Shown piece after piece: positions 10,940 through 22,719 of a DNA stretch of 64,000 nt (within the stretch, counting starts at the first letter, position 1; each line of letters begins with the position of its first letter). The notes beneath the pieces are model-generated. The model made no database searches. It was given only the letters and a program-made list of their open reading frames with translations, and was not told the DNA's origin. This DNA is from Anniella stebbinsi. Taxonomy: Eukaryota; Chordata; Lepidosauria; Squamata; Anniellidae. The DNA lies in assembly GCA_029215795.1 (NCBI GenBank), contig JARDYH010000002.1:291865973-291929972 (forward strand), written 5' to 3'. The translations under genes were made by a program, and so were the position numbers.

Positions 10940-13030
10940 ACTTTTGACTAGTTAGACCCTCACAGCAGCCATTATGTGACTAGTCATATCCTCCATGGGA
11001 GGCATTTTGTGGTGGCATCCACAGCAGTTTCTCAAATTCCCCAATGTACCCGGGACCCTGTGCTAGATAATCCAGGCTTGTAAATAAGTAGTCGCCTGCA
11101 ATGAGTAAGCAGTGGTCCTGGGCAAGCAGCTAACAAAATTGATGCATTACTAGTGGTCATTTGTTTAGTTTTTAGAGTGCTGTATCATGTGCATCGCAAC
11201 TCCTTCATATCAGCTAAAATCTGTGGGCTAGTAACTTTTGTAGACTTATTTGTAAGACTGAGATGAACACTAGGGGACAATTCAGTCCCACTCCTGCATG
11301 TGGAAATCTGTGTGTGCAGCTTGCTGTGCATCAGGGTGGAGAGATATTATGGGAATCTCTACATCTGAAGGGAGGGGAGGGATTCACAGAGGATCTGGAC
11401 TGTCCCCTAAATTTGAATTTTGTTAAGACCTTCTCAGAAGGTCTAGCTGAAGGTTCTGCTGAGCAGGTCTATTTAGAAAAGCACTATTTTTGTAGAGTTT
11501 TATGAAACCTATGAAAACATGAAGTGTTTCAGCAAGCTTTGGCACGTATTGGTTGAGGTTTCAAGTTCATATAATGTTGATAGGGCTACTAGTGATTATG
11601 CTTTTGTATTCAGTAGTTTTACTGATGCTTTTTCATTACTGCTGTTTTATGTTACGTGTTTTTATTAGAGTCTTTTGTTTGCTAATTTATTGATGGCAGA
11701 CAACTGTGCATTTCTGTGGGAAAACAATATATTTTTAAAATAGTCTATTTTTATATGAGTCATAAAAAGACTGTTTAAAATAATCATGGTTCTTCATTGG
11801 ATAGAAATCTTCATTAGATTTTACACTTCCCAGTGATAATTTTCATGGAGAGAAGGGTGAACGTTAGTCTTTCTTCAGTAATTATAAGAGTATAAGCCTA
11901 GTGAGCTTAAAACAGATCTCTACAAGCAAAATCCGTATCTATCACTGTTATACTCAAACCCAGTGAACATTTATTAATGTTAGCCGCGTTGAGCACTATT
12001 TTCTTGGTGGAAAGGCGGAGTATAAATCAAATAAATAAATAAACATTTTGCAAAGAATGGCTTTGAGACTACACCACTGCATAACAAACAGAATTCTAAA
12101 TGTTTATGAATATTTATGTCTCATATATTACAGCAATGTAGCAATGAATGGAAATGATTAAATGATCAGTTAAACACATACAATCACTGTTCTGTATTAC
12201 TTTTTTCTGAAGCGCAACATTGGAAGAGTTTCTTTTATCTTTAGTTGCAGCACATACTGATTTAACCACAAACTGTAGACATGATAGTGAAAATTTATAA
12301 AGGTTGCAGCTGCATCCATTCTGAAACTATTGGGATTTTTTTTTAATCAGACAAATCTCAAGAGCACAATCATCTGAATCAGTAATACATGAGTAATGTT
12401 TGAAAAAACCAAACCATATTCTATCTGGCATAGAGCCTTGAGCAGTAACTAATAAACACAATGTCAGGCCAGCCTCATCCTTCAAAATACTGCAGCTGTT
12501 ACAAAACTGACAGATTAATTGTACACATGTTTACTTATAATTAAGTGTCTTTTATGAAAACATCCCACTTATAAGAAAGCCGCACTGTATTAATTGGACT
12601 TTACTCACAGTAATTTGCAAAGATAGGAGTTGAGCCTGAAAGATATGAGATTTGTACTAATTGTGCAGCCTAACAACTAAATGCAGAACTCTAATCACTT
12701 AAGTACTCCTGTTATGAAACCTTCATTCAATCATAGCACCCAGATTTACAAATATAGGGAAGAAATGGCACAAGATGTAAGTCATGTCTCTGCATAGCTT
12801 GCAGAACCAAGCCAAATATCCCTACTTATTTTTAGATGAGAAACTATCATTTGTTTTCAATTGCTGTATACAAAGTTATTTTCATTTCAATATCAGTACT
12901 GAAATAAGTGCAAATTGTCATAGGATCACCTATGAAACCCAAACAGGGGTTTCTGTGCAAATTAATAGAGCTCTTCATACTCCTGTTCTTTTCCATGGTT
13001 ATCTGTTATGCTTCATGGCTGAGCAGGATT
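10940..13030. other. HTRA1 intron 1, one LINE-like tail, otherwise nothing recognised
   Basis: At 11982-12050 GTTAGCCGCGTTGAGCAC is followed by GGAAAGGCGGAGTATAAATC and (AAATA)n. This is the usual form of an L2-like LINE 3' end in squamates. The remainder is AT-rich with no recognised feature. Confidence 0.5.
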
Positions 13031-13035
13031 TGAAT

Positions 13036-13542
13036 CTAGGACCATGTCTACACCAGGCATTTATCCCAGGGTCATCCCTAGGTTGTCCCTGTGAATGTAT
13101 ATGATACACAGGGGATCCCAGGATCAACCGGGGACCACCTAGGGACGACCCCGGGATAACGGAAACTAAGGATATCCTGGCTTTTCCGCAGTCTCGGGAC
13201 CATCCCGAGGACCGCGCCCCGTGTGGCTGCTGCTCCCGGGTCCTGAAAAGGGCATGGAGCCGCGCAGGGTGGCTCCCTGCCCAAGGGGGTGGGACAGCAA
13301 TTTTGCCATCCCAGGATGGCTGGGGTGGGTGAGCATGGAGTTTGGCAGGGGGTTCTTACCTTGTTCACTGGATCAGATCAGGGCCGCGGGTACTCTTTTA
13401 AAAAAATTGGTGCCGCAACGGCCCGGAAGGGAAGAGTTAAGTTGCGCAGCCGTCTAGATGCTGGGGAGGATCGCAGAAGGAGGTAAGTCCACGATCCTTC
13501 CCCCTCCCTCCCTCTACACCTTTAGGTGTAGATGAGCCCTAG
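13036..13542. mobile_element. GC-rich inverted-terminal-repeat element
   Basis: Left end CTAGGACCATGTCTACACC; right end in reverse complement CTAGGGCTCATCTACACC. The interior has repeated GGGATCATCC/GGGACGACC-like words, for example ATCCCAGGATCAACC and ACGACCCCGGGATAAC, and is CpG-rich against an AT-rich background. Open frames through it are low-complexity. No clear target duplication, so the superfamily is uncertain. Confidence 0.55.
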
Positions 13543-13544
13543 GT

Positions 13545-14780
13545 CTCCCCCTTGAATCACACAGCCATTTCTCAGCATTGTTTAGCTTAATTACTCCATA
13601 TTCTTTTATAAAAATGTTATCATTACCACTCTCAAGCAAAATGTACCATGCCAAACTTATAAAATGCAGTTTTTGATGAGATGGGTTTTAGGACTGACAA
13701 AAATTTGTCCATGGGCTTGTAGCATCCATTCAGCAATCATTCATTCTGCTGAAGCTGCTAAGTTTGCATTTCTGATTACATTTTCCATGACATCACTTGA
13801 CTCAAGGGCATCTTGTGAAAAAGCTCTTCAAAGAAAATTTGATTACGCATTTCTGGTAAATCTACTTTATAGTGCCACATAAAAACACTTCTCATAACAT
13901 TTTCATCATACAAAATATTTAAATAGTATTAGGACAACACAAGAGTAAAATTATAATGAGAAATAATGTATTTTAATGGTTCTACCAACCATTTAAATTC
14001 TCTTCAATAGCCACTTTAATGTTTTCCTGTATATACGGAAAAAATAATCTCGAAAAAGGACACAAATGCCTTGTAGTCTTCATCTGTAAAGAACAGAATA
14101 TCTCAACATTAAAGTAGTACTTGTTCTTTAATAACGAAGTGCTTGCTCCTATAGCCTCTATTCCAATGTCTGCCAGATGTCTGTATGACCTTTCAGTCAC
14201 ATTCTTATAAACTGAGATACTTTACAAGTAACTCAAGAATCTATGTGAATTCCAGACCGCATAATTTAGTTCTAGAAGCCCAGAGTTAAACTTCTTATGG
14301 CTTTCCAATGAACTGTTCATTGCATGCACTGCTGGATGGTCCGACAGTTACTAACCATCAATGAATAGCATGCAAGTAGCCAGATTCCACTATGAACATT
14401 TACTCAGAAGCTGTAGAACATCTGGTGCAAGTAGACAAGACATGGCAGAAAAGGTGGAGTTGCTTTAATCTCCAGCAAGGTGGCCAGAGAGGAAAATTTC
14501 CCCTCCCCGCCATGCTTCTCCACCCCAAGTCACTCTTTTAGCCATTTTGATCCAAGTGGGGTTATGAAGCCCCACCAGGAGAAAAACAGCTAAAAAAATG
14601 GATTTTGAATAGGAAACGGGGAAAGCATTCAGGCCTCCCTTCTTACCTACCCATCTTGGATTGTAAGTCACACAAGCTCACCCCATCATTTCCTAAGAAT
14701 TCAACAGCAAGACCAGTTCTGCACATAGGTTTGCTATCATCACATCTAGTTTCTCCTTTGCTCCCATGTGTGCATAGGGC
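13545..14780. other. HTRA1 intron 1, no recognised feature
   Basis: AT-rich intronic sequence. Short open frames on both strands show no family motif. Confidence 0.5.
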
Positions 14781-14784
14781 ACAA

Positions 14785-14882
14785 GCCATATAGCCTGACC
14801 CTATGAATGTTCACTCAAAAATTAGGCCTTGTGCTCACTGGGACACATTCCTAAGGAAATGTGCATAGGATTGCAGCCTTAA
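14785..14882. repeat. Short interspersed element ending in GATTGCAGCC
   Basis: A right end GTGCATAGGATTGCAGCC with an upstream segment CTCACTGGGACACATTCC. It matches the inverted ends GGCTGCAATCC of the copies at 15487-15583 and 41131-41211. The left end is decayed. Confidence 0.5.
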
Positions 14883-14889
14883 GCAAACA

Positions 14890-17168
14890 TCAGGTGAGAG
14901 ACAAGCGAGTCATGCTCTTATAAAAGAAAGTGTATATCTCTAGGAAAATATTAGCTAGAGACAAACCAGATGTTAAACAGCAAATGGATAACAGTCTCCC
15001 AACTTGGGTTGTAGCTGGGGGCAGGGGTGTTTAATAAGAAACAACCAGAGGACTCTGCAAGTATGAGTGGAAGAGAGGGGACTGCTTAACCTTTTCCCTT
15101 TGGGCTGCTTTGCTGTTCAAAGTTGCACCCCCAGTTTGCTTTCCAGTCCTGGAAGGAATATACTAATACTTGTACCTTTTGCCCTGCAAATGGAAAAGCA
15201 ACAGGGAGGGGGGATTTGAAATGGGAAATGGCTAGAGAAAAAGGGATTAAGCAGCCCCTCACATGCCATTATTCTACCCAAACCTGCAGCCTCCCATGGC
15301 TGCTTTTGATTTTTTAAAAAAAATTGTTGCAGATGACAGCAGTGACATTTGGCCCTTCTCCTAAAGTCAGACAAAATTCAAGTAGAAAGAACAGAAAATT
15401 AAATAATGAATTACAGAGACTTGATTGATTGACTGATTTGATTTGATTTGATTTGTGTTCCACACTCAAGGCGGCTTCTCCATGGCTAAGGCTGCAATCC
15501 AATAGACACTTACATGGAAGTAAGTTCCATTCAACTCAGAGGGGCCTTATTTCTGAGTAGACAGGCATAGGATTGTGCTCTAAATAGTCAGGTGTCTAAT
15601 ATCAATGTATGCAAATGTATACATAGTATGACTCATCCACATGTCATGCTTAGCTGCTTCATAACATTACATTCAGCCCATTTAGTAGCAGCATTAGGCT
15701 GCTGCAAAGTAAAATAGGATTAGAGAAAATGCTTATGTTTACTAGGGCACAGCTATGCATATGCAATACATTTTTTAAAAATTGGGAAGAGTCAAGAGTC
15801 AATTGTGCTTTGTTTTTCAAAAAAAACACCAGCAGAAATGTGTCTTTCCCCCTTGCTACCAGCCTCTTTCACACTCCTGTGGATCTCAGCTCCCAATCCT
15901 ATCTCACTCCAGAATCTAGCAAAGAAATGAGAATTCCCCCCAAAAAATCCCTTTCAAGAAGCCTACCTGGGAACTGACTCTTCCGTCCTCATCTTACCAC
16001 ATGCCCAGTTCTTCCTTGCTCAGGACAAGCTGAGATATCCCCCCATCTGCTTGTTACTGTTTCTTTATCCAAATCAGGGCTGCCCCCACCCCACTTTTAC
16101 TCAAGCATTCTGACTAATTTTCTCCTCTTCCTATCATGTCATGGCTTCAGCTATTATTTACATTTTGGAAAGGAAAATGTGGATGGTGTGAACTCTCCAA
16201 GGTATTGGCCAGAGAACTTGGATTCTTAATCAGCTAAATAGCAGACTGCATGCTCCTAGACAACAGCTTTATTTCTCTCTCCCTGCCCAGTGCCATTATA
16301 ATCCAGGAGCAAAGCACAAAAGAGGTGGATGCTGAAGCAAGGGACTTGTAACCCAAGAAGCCTCCTAGGTTACTGAGCAGATGACAAGAAAGCCGTGAGG
16401 TTTTGTACTTTTGGAGGGAAGAAGAGAAGGGGAGGAACAGCCAGATCAGGCTAATGTTTTATTCCAGTGCGGACAGACTTCTGCTTTTGGGACATTCCAT
16501 GTTTTTTACTAGGACATGAAGTCCACCAACTGGAGCCAGATGCAAACAAAAAGATGGCCCATGAGTTAAAAAATAAATGATTCCGGAATTCACAGTTTGG
16601 TAATACCTTCATTAGAACTAATCAAAATACCACAAAAGATTATGCAAGCTTTTGAGTTCTGCAGATTATAAAGCTAGATGGTGCAAGGCTAGGCAGGGGA
16701 TGGGGGAAGAAACAGAAAAGTTCAAACACAGATCTTGTGGCCATGATGTCCAAAACAGTAGGCTCTGGCAGGCCCACATATACTACGAATTAAGGAGTAG
16801 GCTGCCTCTGAGCACATGCTGAACCTAGGAATTTGGAAAGGGTACCACAAGCAAGCTCACAAATCCTTTTATGCAAAACTCTATTCCTGGTTTTTACTTA
16901 CGCATTCTTTTTCAGCAACCTAATTTGGGGCGGTGGAGAGAGAAAGCTTTTTAGTTATTACTGTTCCACAACTGTTTCTGTTACGCAGACACCCTTGCAG
17001 ACTTACTGCAAATCAACCAAAAGATCCCAATCTGGCTTCTGCCCACCCGCTTTATCCTTAGACTTGGTTTTCAACAGCCAAACTGATCGTTGTAAAATAA
17101 TTGAGTTTTTAAAGCATTTCTGACCAAGTGCAGAGGTATATTTTACAAAGCAGTAAACCTGGCCCAAA
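14890..17168. other. HTRA1 intron 1, mostly no recognised feature
   Basis: It contains the short repeat listed at 15487 and, at 15421-15480, TTGATTGATTGACTGATTTG followed by CTCAAGGCGGCTTCTCC, which looks like a LINE 3' tail in reverse orientation. Otherwise no recognised gene or family up to the SINE at 17172. Confidence 0.45.
15487..15583. repeat. Short inverted-repeat element, GGCTGCAATCC family
   Basis: Left arm AAGGCTGCAATCCAATAGAC, middle AAGTAAGTTCCATTCAACTC, right arm GAGTAGACAGGCATAGGATT. The arms are imperfect reverse complements. This is a common layout of small interspersed elements in reptile DNA. Confidence 0.6.
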
Positions 17169-17171
17169 GTA

Positions 17172-17345
17172 GTCTGGGATGAGGCAGTAGTAGCTCAGTG
17201 ACAGAGCACAGGCCCCGCATGCCGAAAGTTCAATCCTCAATATCTCCCAAGTATGGCTGGGGAAAAGCGCTACCCGGAAACGTTGCCCAGTCAAAGTACC
17301 AGGCAACACTGAGGAAGATGAACCAATAGGCTACCTCCGTAAAAG
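17172..17345 (+). mobile_element. tRNA-derived SINE
   Basis: A tRNA-like head with A box TAGCTCAGTGACAGAGC and B box GTTCAATCC, followed by an unrelated body (GTATGGCTGGGGAAAAGC, then GATGAACCAATAGGCT). The tail motif GATGNACCAATNGNCT is typical of one squamate SINE group. It sits about 160 bp inside HTRA1 intron 1, antisense to the gene. Confidence 0.75.
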
Positions 17346-17439
17346 ACACCTTCCCACGATCAATTAATGCATCTTATCGGGTGTCACTACCAAGGTAAAC
17401 GCAGTCCTGCCTCCCTCTATTCCGGCAACTCTTTCCTTT

Positions 17440-18420
17440 TTCCCCGCCGGAGGATCCAAAGCCGCCGCCCTCTCCCCCAACGCCTCTTTCCCCACTGTCG
17501 GCTTACCCTGACCGCAGGCGCCCCTCTGGATGGCGATGACGGGCGGCTGGCGCTGGCCCTCCGAGCGCCGGCTAGCAGCCCGCAGCTGGCACAGGTTGTC
17601 GTAGCTCCTTCCATCGTTGCCGCACACGGGCTCATTGCTGGCGCACACGCAGCGGCCGCCTTTGGCCCTCTTGCGCACGGTGGCCGAGGCCGCCACGCCG
17701 GATCCACCGGGCGACAGCACGCACAGCAGCCCTTCGGCGCACGATGGCTCTCCGGCCGGGGGTCCCCCACAAGGCTCGCCATCCTGCGCGGCGCAAACAG
17801 GGCAGCAGCCGCAGGAGTCGAGCGCCTCCCCGTTTCCCTCGCACTCGGTAGGCAGCTCCGGGCAGCGCGCGCGGTCGCAGCGCTCGGGACACGGGCGCTC
17901 CTCATAGCGCCGCCCGAACAACTGAGCCGAGCCGCCGGGGAGACGCAGCAGGAATAGGCAAGAGCAGATGAGCGCCAAAGGCCATAGGAGCACCCTCATT
18001 TCTCCCTCAGAAGGCGGGAAACGTCCGGCGAGCGAAACACGCGCGGTGTGCAAACGCTGAGGGGGAATGGAGGGTTTCCTTGCGCGCGGAGCGGAGGCGG
18101 GAACCGGAGGAACTGCAGCGAGAGCTCAGCCGGGCCAGGCTCGCCAAGGCACACAGACAGAAACTGGGGTGGGGAAGAGCCGCTTTTAAACGGGGCCTGC
18201 CTGGTGAGGGAAGAGGAGTTGGTGTGCGCGTGGAGAGCGGCCCGTCGGTTTGCGGCGGCGCGGCCTGGGAGGGGACTTGGCGGAGTTATACAATCGCCAA
18301 AGCGAGAAAGGAAACGCGTCTCGGCGCCAAGTGGGGCACGAAGCCGCCGCAAGCCGTTAAGCTTACCCCCAGCGCCCGTTTCTGCAAACCAGAGCGGGCG
18401 AGACTCGAGTGTCAGGTTAT
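17440..18420 (-). promoter_or_regulatory. HTRA1: CpG island with HTRA1 promoter and 5' UTR
   Basis: About 1 kb very rich in G, C and CpG, in sharp contrast to the AT-rich flanks, covering exon 1 and the 400 bp upstream. On the minus strand a TATA-like TTTAAAAG lies at 18190-18183, roughly 185 bp before the ATG. That is a possible but unproven core promoter. The transcription start cannot be fixed from sequence. Confidence 0.7.
17507..17999 (-). CDS. HTRA1: HTRA1 coding exon 1: signal peptide, IGFBP-like and Kazal-like modules
   Basis: N-terminal 164 residues of the secreted serine protease HTRA1; the trypsin-like and PDZ domains are encoded by exons beyond the left edge. The ATG is at 17999-17997. 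Residues 1-25 form a hydrophobic signal peptide ([20 protein letters not shown]) with likely cleavage after GSA, before QLF as in human. A cysteine-rich IGFBP-like region spans about 37-119, with the hallmark CGCCPVC at 63-69. A Kazal-like segment follows at about 117-163, containing [14 protein letters not shown] and [12 protein letters not shown], and ending RGACGQ. The exon closes CAGG before donor GTAAGC at 17506, the same boundary as human exon 1, phase 1. HTRA3 or HTRA4 is less likely because of the close match at [12 protein letters not shown] and the linkage to PLEKHA1. The open frame continuing past the donor is intron read-through. Confidence 0.95.
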
Positions 18421-18429
18421 TATTATAAG

Positions 18430-18950
18430 CTCTCTGAGCCGAAAGCTCTTAATGCTAGGAGCAGGGTGGAGTTACGAATGCTTCACACGTTTAAAGATTC
18501 GCTGGCGATGAGCGGTTTTGGCATTTTAGCTAGGCCTTGCGCTGACAACGTTGTCCAATATTCGTACACTGAGGGCTAATTAGCAACTTTTATCAGTTGG
18601 AAACAAACCTCATCATTTCCTTCAAGTGGCTTCAGTTGTCCTTCCAAAGGGCTGGGTAAAATTCAAACCTAAGAGAACCTACGTTAAGTTGCACAAAACA
18701 GTATCTGATTGCACTGTAAATATAATAGATTAGGCAATATAAGGTGTTGCCACGGTAGAAAAACCCAGATTAAAAACACAGATCACTACTGGATACGAAT
18801 AATAAACCCCCACTCACCCCACAAAGAACTATTGCTCACATTTCTGCACAATGTTATGGTAGAGCTGTGAGTGTTTCCAAAATTTAGACTTGACATGGAT
18901 GTTCATGGATCCTTAACATTTTTATAGCAGATGATCCAGTCAGTCTTCTA
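18430..18950. other. Intergenic, upstream of HTRA1, no recognised feature
   Basis: AT-rich sequence between the CpG island and the first interspersed repeat. No gene recognised. Confidence 0.5.
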
Positions 18951-18954
18951 AACC

Positions 18955-19085
18955 AGGGATGGGGAACATGTGGCCCTCCAGATGCTGGGCTGCAACTCCC
19001 AGCATCCCTCAGCATTGGCTCTGGTAGCTAAGGCTGATGGGAATTGCAATCCAATACCCTGGATGGCCTTGTGTTCCCCACCCAG
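18955..19085. repeat. Inverted-repeat element of the 'CTCCAGATG / CAACTCCCA' family
   Basis: AGGGATGGGGAACATGTGGC and CCTCCAGATGCTGGGCTGC on the left; CTGATGGGAATTGCAATCC, then CCTTGTGTTCCCCACC, on the right. This is one of the better preserved copies of the family in the window. Confidence 0.75.
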
Positions 19086-19089
19086 ATCT

Positions 19090-20340
19090 AAACATCTCAG
19101 ATCCATGCCTACAGAATGCACCAAAAGTCCTGAATCCATCAAAGCATGACACTTGTGTGGCATCAAAAAAAAATGCAGATCTAAAGGATGGATTTCAGGA
19201 ATCCTCATAAATTTTACAGCCAATATAAAAAAAAAACACAACACAGTTCAACCCTGTTCCCCCAGACTACATCATAAAATAATAGATGGAACTGTTTCTG
19301 ACACTGCGTCCCAGACACAATGATCTAAGGCCCTAATGACACACAGTGGTTTACATGTATCTGAAAAACGGTGCTCAACACTGCCACTTGTATTTTAAAG
19401 GAAAAGCAGTTTCTTGCCTCTCTTCACCCAACCAAATAGCCATCTCCCTTTCCCTGCCTCCTCACATCAGAGGCTAGAAAAGAACAGGGACAGGCTAGGA
19501 AGCCTCCACGGCTCCATCTCCTGAGCATTGTCACATCTAGGGGCTGGCAGGGTCAGGAAGTATGCATGCAAGAGAAGGCTGTGCATCCCCCTACTGCATC
19601 TCTTTTAATAGCCCTCTCTGGGCATTGTAACAGGGAGGATTGGGCCCACAATGCTGTATATTGAGGGAGCACCCCTTGCCTCTGTCTGCTTGTCTTTATT
19701 CTCTGGGTAGTACAACATAGGGGGTGGTCACTGAAGGAGTGGGAACATATACCACACACTTGCAGTGTCCTGAGTGGCTTGGGATTGGGCCCAATGAGCC
19801 CAATCCTCAACACCACCCCAGTGAGAAAGAGTGGGTGAGCGAGCAGGCAGGCAGTGGCAGTGGCTGCTCTTCTTCAATTATTAGTTGACAAGCATGTACT
19901 TTTTTCCAGTTAACAACCATTTAAGTTCTTCTGTGAGTGATATCACCTACAGGCTCAGGCCTTACTTTAATAATCCTGTTGCTGAACTGTAAAATATCAC
20001 TGAGAATGAAAGGTACATTGAATAAAAAGTTGTTTTATGTCTCTTGGTTATTTTTCTCTTAACAGGTTATTTGGTGAAACCCATATTGTGTATGTGTATA
20101 GTTTGGATCTAACCCAGAGTTTCACATCCTATCAGTTTAAAAGTTTGAGGCTATGACCTTCATGCTTTTTGCCTAATATGTGGTCAAGAGAATTCCTAAA
20201 TAACTAGAAGAGATTCACAGTGTATTAAAATGATTAATGAAAGCATTATGCAAAAATAAAATTAAAATAGGAGTGGGAATGTATAACATGCATGAAACCA
20301 TTCCTTGTTCCCAGACTTGGTATGTAGATAAAATTCTCTG
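19090..20340. other. Intergenic, no recognised feature
   Basis: No gene or repeat recognised. In particular nothing resembling ARMS2 is visible, though that protein is short and primate-restricted, so the absence is expected. Confidence 0.45.
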
Positions 20341-20347
20341 TGAAGCT

Positions 20348-20412
20348 AGAATTACAGCTGATGCGAATTGCAGTCTAAAATATTTGGAGGTCACCAGGTT
20401 GCCTATCCCTAA
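20348..20412. repeat. Partial 'CAACTCCCA' family element
   Basis: Half-copy: GAATTACAGCTGATGCGAAT, then GTCTAAAATATTTGGAGGTC and CCAGGTTGCCTATCCCTA. It corresponds to the right half of the element at 18955-19085. Confidence 0.6.
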
Positions 20413-20530
20413 TGCTTATAATAAACCAGGCATTTCTCCCATTTAGCCTGCCATCAGATACTGTGCAATAATCAGCCATATCTCTGAAATAACGTACTGT
20501 GCCTATCTCCAATAGTATTTTTGATGATCT

Positions 20531-20615
20531 GCCAGTGTGGCGCAATGGTTAGGATGCTGGGCTAGGACAGGGGAGACCCAGGTTCAGATCCCCATCCAGG
20601 TGATCAGCCTGGAGA
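20531..20615 (+). mobile_element. tRNA-derived SINE head (Sauria SINE type)
   Basis: GCCAGTGTGGCGCAATGGTT, AGGATGCTGGGCTAGGAC, AGACCCAGGTTCAGATCCCC: a polymerase III A box and B box in the order and wording of the widespread squamate SINE. It is truncated after about 85 bp, with no 3' LINE-like tail. Confidence 0.85.
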
Positions 20616-21292
20616 CCATACTGTAATGAGGAAATTATTACAAGATTATACAAATAACTAGTAGATGATGGGTTTGGGGAGGTTGTCTTGTTAAAAACCA
20701 TGCCTGATCAAACTGTTATTCTTGTGGAAACTTTGCCTCTTGTTGCCAAAAATTGGCCTTGCTTTCCCAAACTGAAACTTTTGAACAGTATAAAGTTGTA
20801 TTTGAGACATTGTGCTGGCAGTGAAGTCAGGATATTCTGTCCTAAGCACCTGCTTTTGGGCAAGTCTCAAATTTCTGGGAGTAGGAAAAGCAATCTCTTT
20901 GTCCTTAAAAGTACCTTCCTGTGCTACTCTTGATACATTTGCCATCAGTGTATTAACTGAACAAGAGACAAGTAGGAACAAGAGAAGGTCAGGAACTCAT
21001 CCATCTTGCTTTTATCAAACAGTAGGTTAGACCATTACTGACACTCAAGCCTGTCTTTTCAAATGCAAGTAGGGACATATGTTTACTTGTAAAGGGATTT
21101 GCTCCTAGAGAAATGGGCTTCCTAAACAGACGAGCTTATTCTGGCAATTTTTTCATATTATCTGTCCAAACACAGGGGGAAACTACTGCCTTTTTAAATA
21201 AAATTCTGATGTGTTCCTGGTATAAAAGAGAAATTAAATCCTAATCAGGGACCTCTCCAGAATGAGATGCAGACTCAAAGTTTCATATATCC

Positions 21293-21416
21293 CAGGGATG
21301 GAGAACACGCAGTTCCAGGTGTTGTGGGGCTACAAGTCCCACCATCCCTAACTGTAGGTAATGGCTGATGGGAGCTGTAGTCTCATCAGGAAGGTCACAC
21401 ATTCCCCACCATTGAT
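21293..21416. repeat. Inverted-repeat element of the 'CTCCAGATG / CAACTCCCA' family
   Basis: CAGGGATGGAGAACACGC, GTTGTGGGGCTACAAGTCCC, then GCTGATGGGAGCTGTAGTCT and ACACATTCCCCACCATTG. Same organisation as 18955-19085. Confidence 0.7.
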
Positions 21417-21783
21417 ATATCCCAAGGAAAAATCAGCTGAGTGTGGCCATACCTATAGCACTCATTATAAGTGGGGACCCTCAATAAGAATGTGTGCTTC
21501 AACAAAATATGATAGTATATCCCCAACAGGAAGACTCCTGTCCAGCTAGCCTAGAATAAGAACATTGTAGTGTTGTTTGGGGGTAAAGGGAAATACAGCT
21601 TTCTTCCCTCTTCCCACTTTTTATTTATGTATTTAAAAACATTTTTATAGCACCACCTCGTCATTTCTGGCATCGTGGCGCTTTACAATAATACATAAAA
21701 CAATTTAGATTAAAAACCCTTAATTCACATTAAAATTTAAAGCACCCCTCCCCCAAACTATTGTGAAATAAGAACCCCTTACA

Positions 21784-22103
21784 TAGGCTGACCATATGAA
21801 AAGGAGGACAGGGCTCATGTAGCTTTATCAGTTGTAGAGAAAAGGGAATTTCAGCCAGTGTCATTTGTATGCAATTAGTTCCTGGTGAAATTCCCTCTTC
21901 ATCACAACAGTTAAAGTTGCAGGGGCCCTGCCTTCTTTTGTATCTGGTCACTCTAGTATAGTGCCTGCAACTTTAACTGTTGTGATGAAGAGGGAATTTC
22001 ACCAGGAACTAATTGCATACAAATGACACTGGCTGAAATTCCCTTTTCTCTACAACTGTTAAAGTTACATGAGCCCTGTCCTCCTTTTCATATGGTCAGC
22101 CTA
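21784..22103. mobile_element. Palindromic hAT-like non-autonomous element, copy C
   Basis: Ends TAGGCTGACCATATG on both strands, arms of about 155 bp, flanked by CCTTACA on both sides (21777-21783 and 22104-22110). The arms match copy D closely. The central about 57 bp (TATCTGGTCACTCTAGTAT) is in the opposite orientation to D's. Confidence 0.85.
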
Positions 22104-22259
22104 CCTTACAGAGGTGTTTAAAACGATTGACGGTGGGAGCCTGTCTAATCCCCAGTGGCAAATCGTTCCATAACCAGGGGCCAACCACTGAAAAGGCCCT
22201 GGCCCCCGCACATTCCAAATTGTAGTGGGGGACGATCGGCCAATGGTGGGACATAGGAT

Positions 22260-22578
22260 TGGCTGACCATATGAAAAGGAGGACAGGGCTCATGTAACTT
22301 TAACAGTTGTAGAGAAAAGGGAATTTCAGCCAGAGTCATTTGTATGCAATTAGTTCCTGGTGAAATTCCCTCTTCATCACAACAGTTAAAGTTGCATGCA
22401 CTATACTAGAGTGACCAGATACAAAAGAAGGCAGGGCCCCTGCAACTTTAACTGTTGTGATGAAGAGGGAATTTCACCAGGAACTAATTGCATACAAATG
22501 ACACTGGCTGAAATTCCCTTTTCTCTACAACTGTTAAATCTACATGAGCCCTGTCCTCCTTTTCATATGGTCAGCCTA
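22260..22578. mobile_element. Palindromic hAT-like non-autonomous element, copy D
   Basis: Starts TTGGCTGACCATATG and ends CATATGGTCAGCCTA. ACATAGGA occurs immediately on both sides, an 8-bp target duplication. Its centre (CACTATACTAGAGTGACCAG) is the reverse complement of copy C's, so C and D inserted in opposite orientations, 156 bp apart. Confidence 0.85.
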
Positions 22579-22719
22579 ACATAGGAGCAAGGGGAGCACT
22601 CAAGTAACCAGGGCCCAAGCAGTGCAGGGCTTTATACATAGTTAATAAAACCTCGTAGCACACCCTAGCAGCCACCGGGAGCCAGTGGAGCTCTTGAAGC
22701 ACCAAAGTGACAGAAGACC

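Larger units (their letters stand above)
1..17506 (-). other. HTRA1: HTRA1 intron 1 (left end outside window)
   Basis: Begins with donor GTAAGC at 17506-17501 and runs to the window edge without a recognisable second exon. I looked for the conserved start of the protease domain and did not see it. The intron is packed with transposon relics, listed separately. A long first intron agrees with the human gene. Confidence 0.8.

Noticed and set aside
17172..17260. A functional tRNA gene
   Set aside because: Only the internal promoter boxes are recognisable; the stems do not form a cloverleaf and a SINE body follows.
17364..17506. Open reading beyond RGACGQ in HTRA1 exon 1
   Set aside because: A consensus donor GTAAGC sits at the conserved exon boundary, and the read-through residues have no similarity to the protease linker.
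17367..17957. Long plus-strand open frame (196 codons) across the HTRA1 exon
   Set aside because: Shadow of a GC-rich coding exon on the other strand; alanine/arginine-rich with no family similarity.
18000..18053. An in-frame N-terminal extension of HTRA1 starting at 18053
   Set aside because: The first codon there is TTG, not ATG, and it would place 18 residues before a good signal peptide. The first ATG is at 17999.
20531..20615. A functional tRNA gene
   Set aside because: The wording matches a tRNA-derived SINE head, with no proper acceptor stem.
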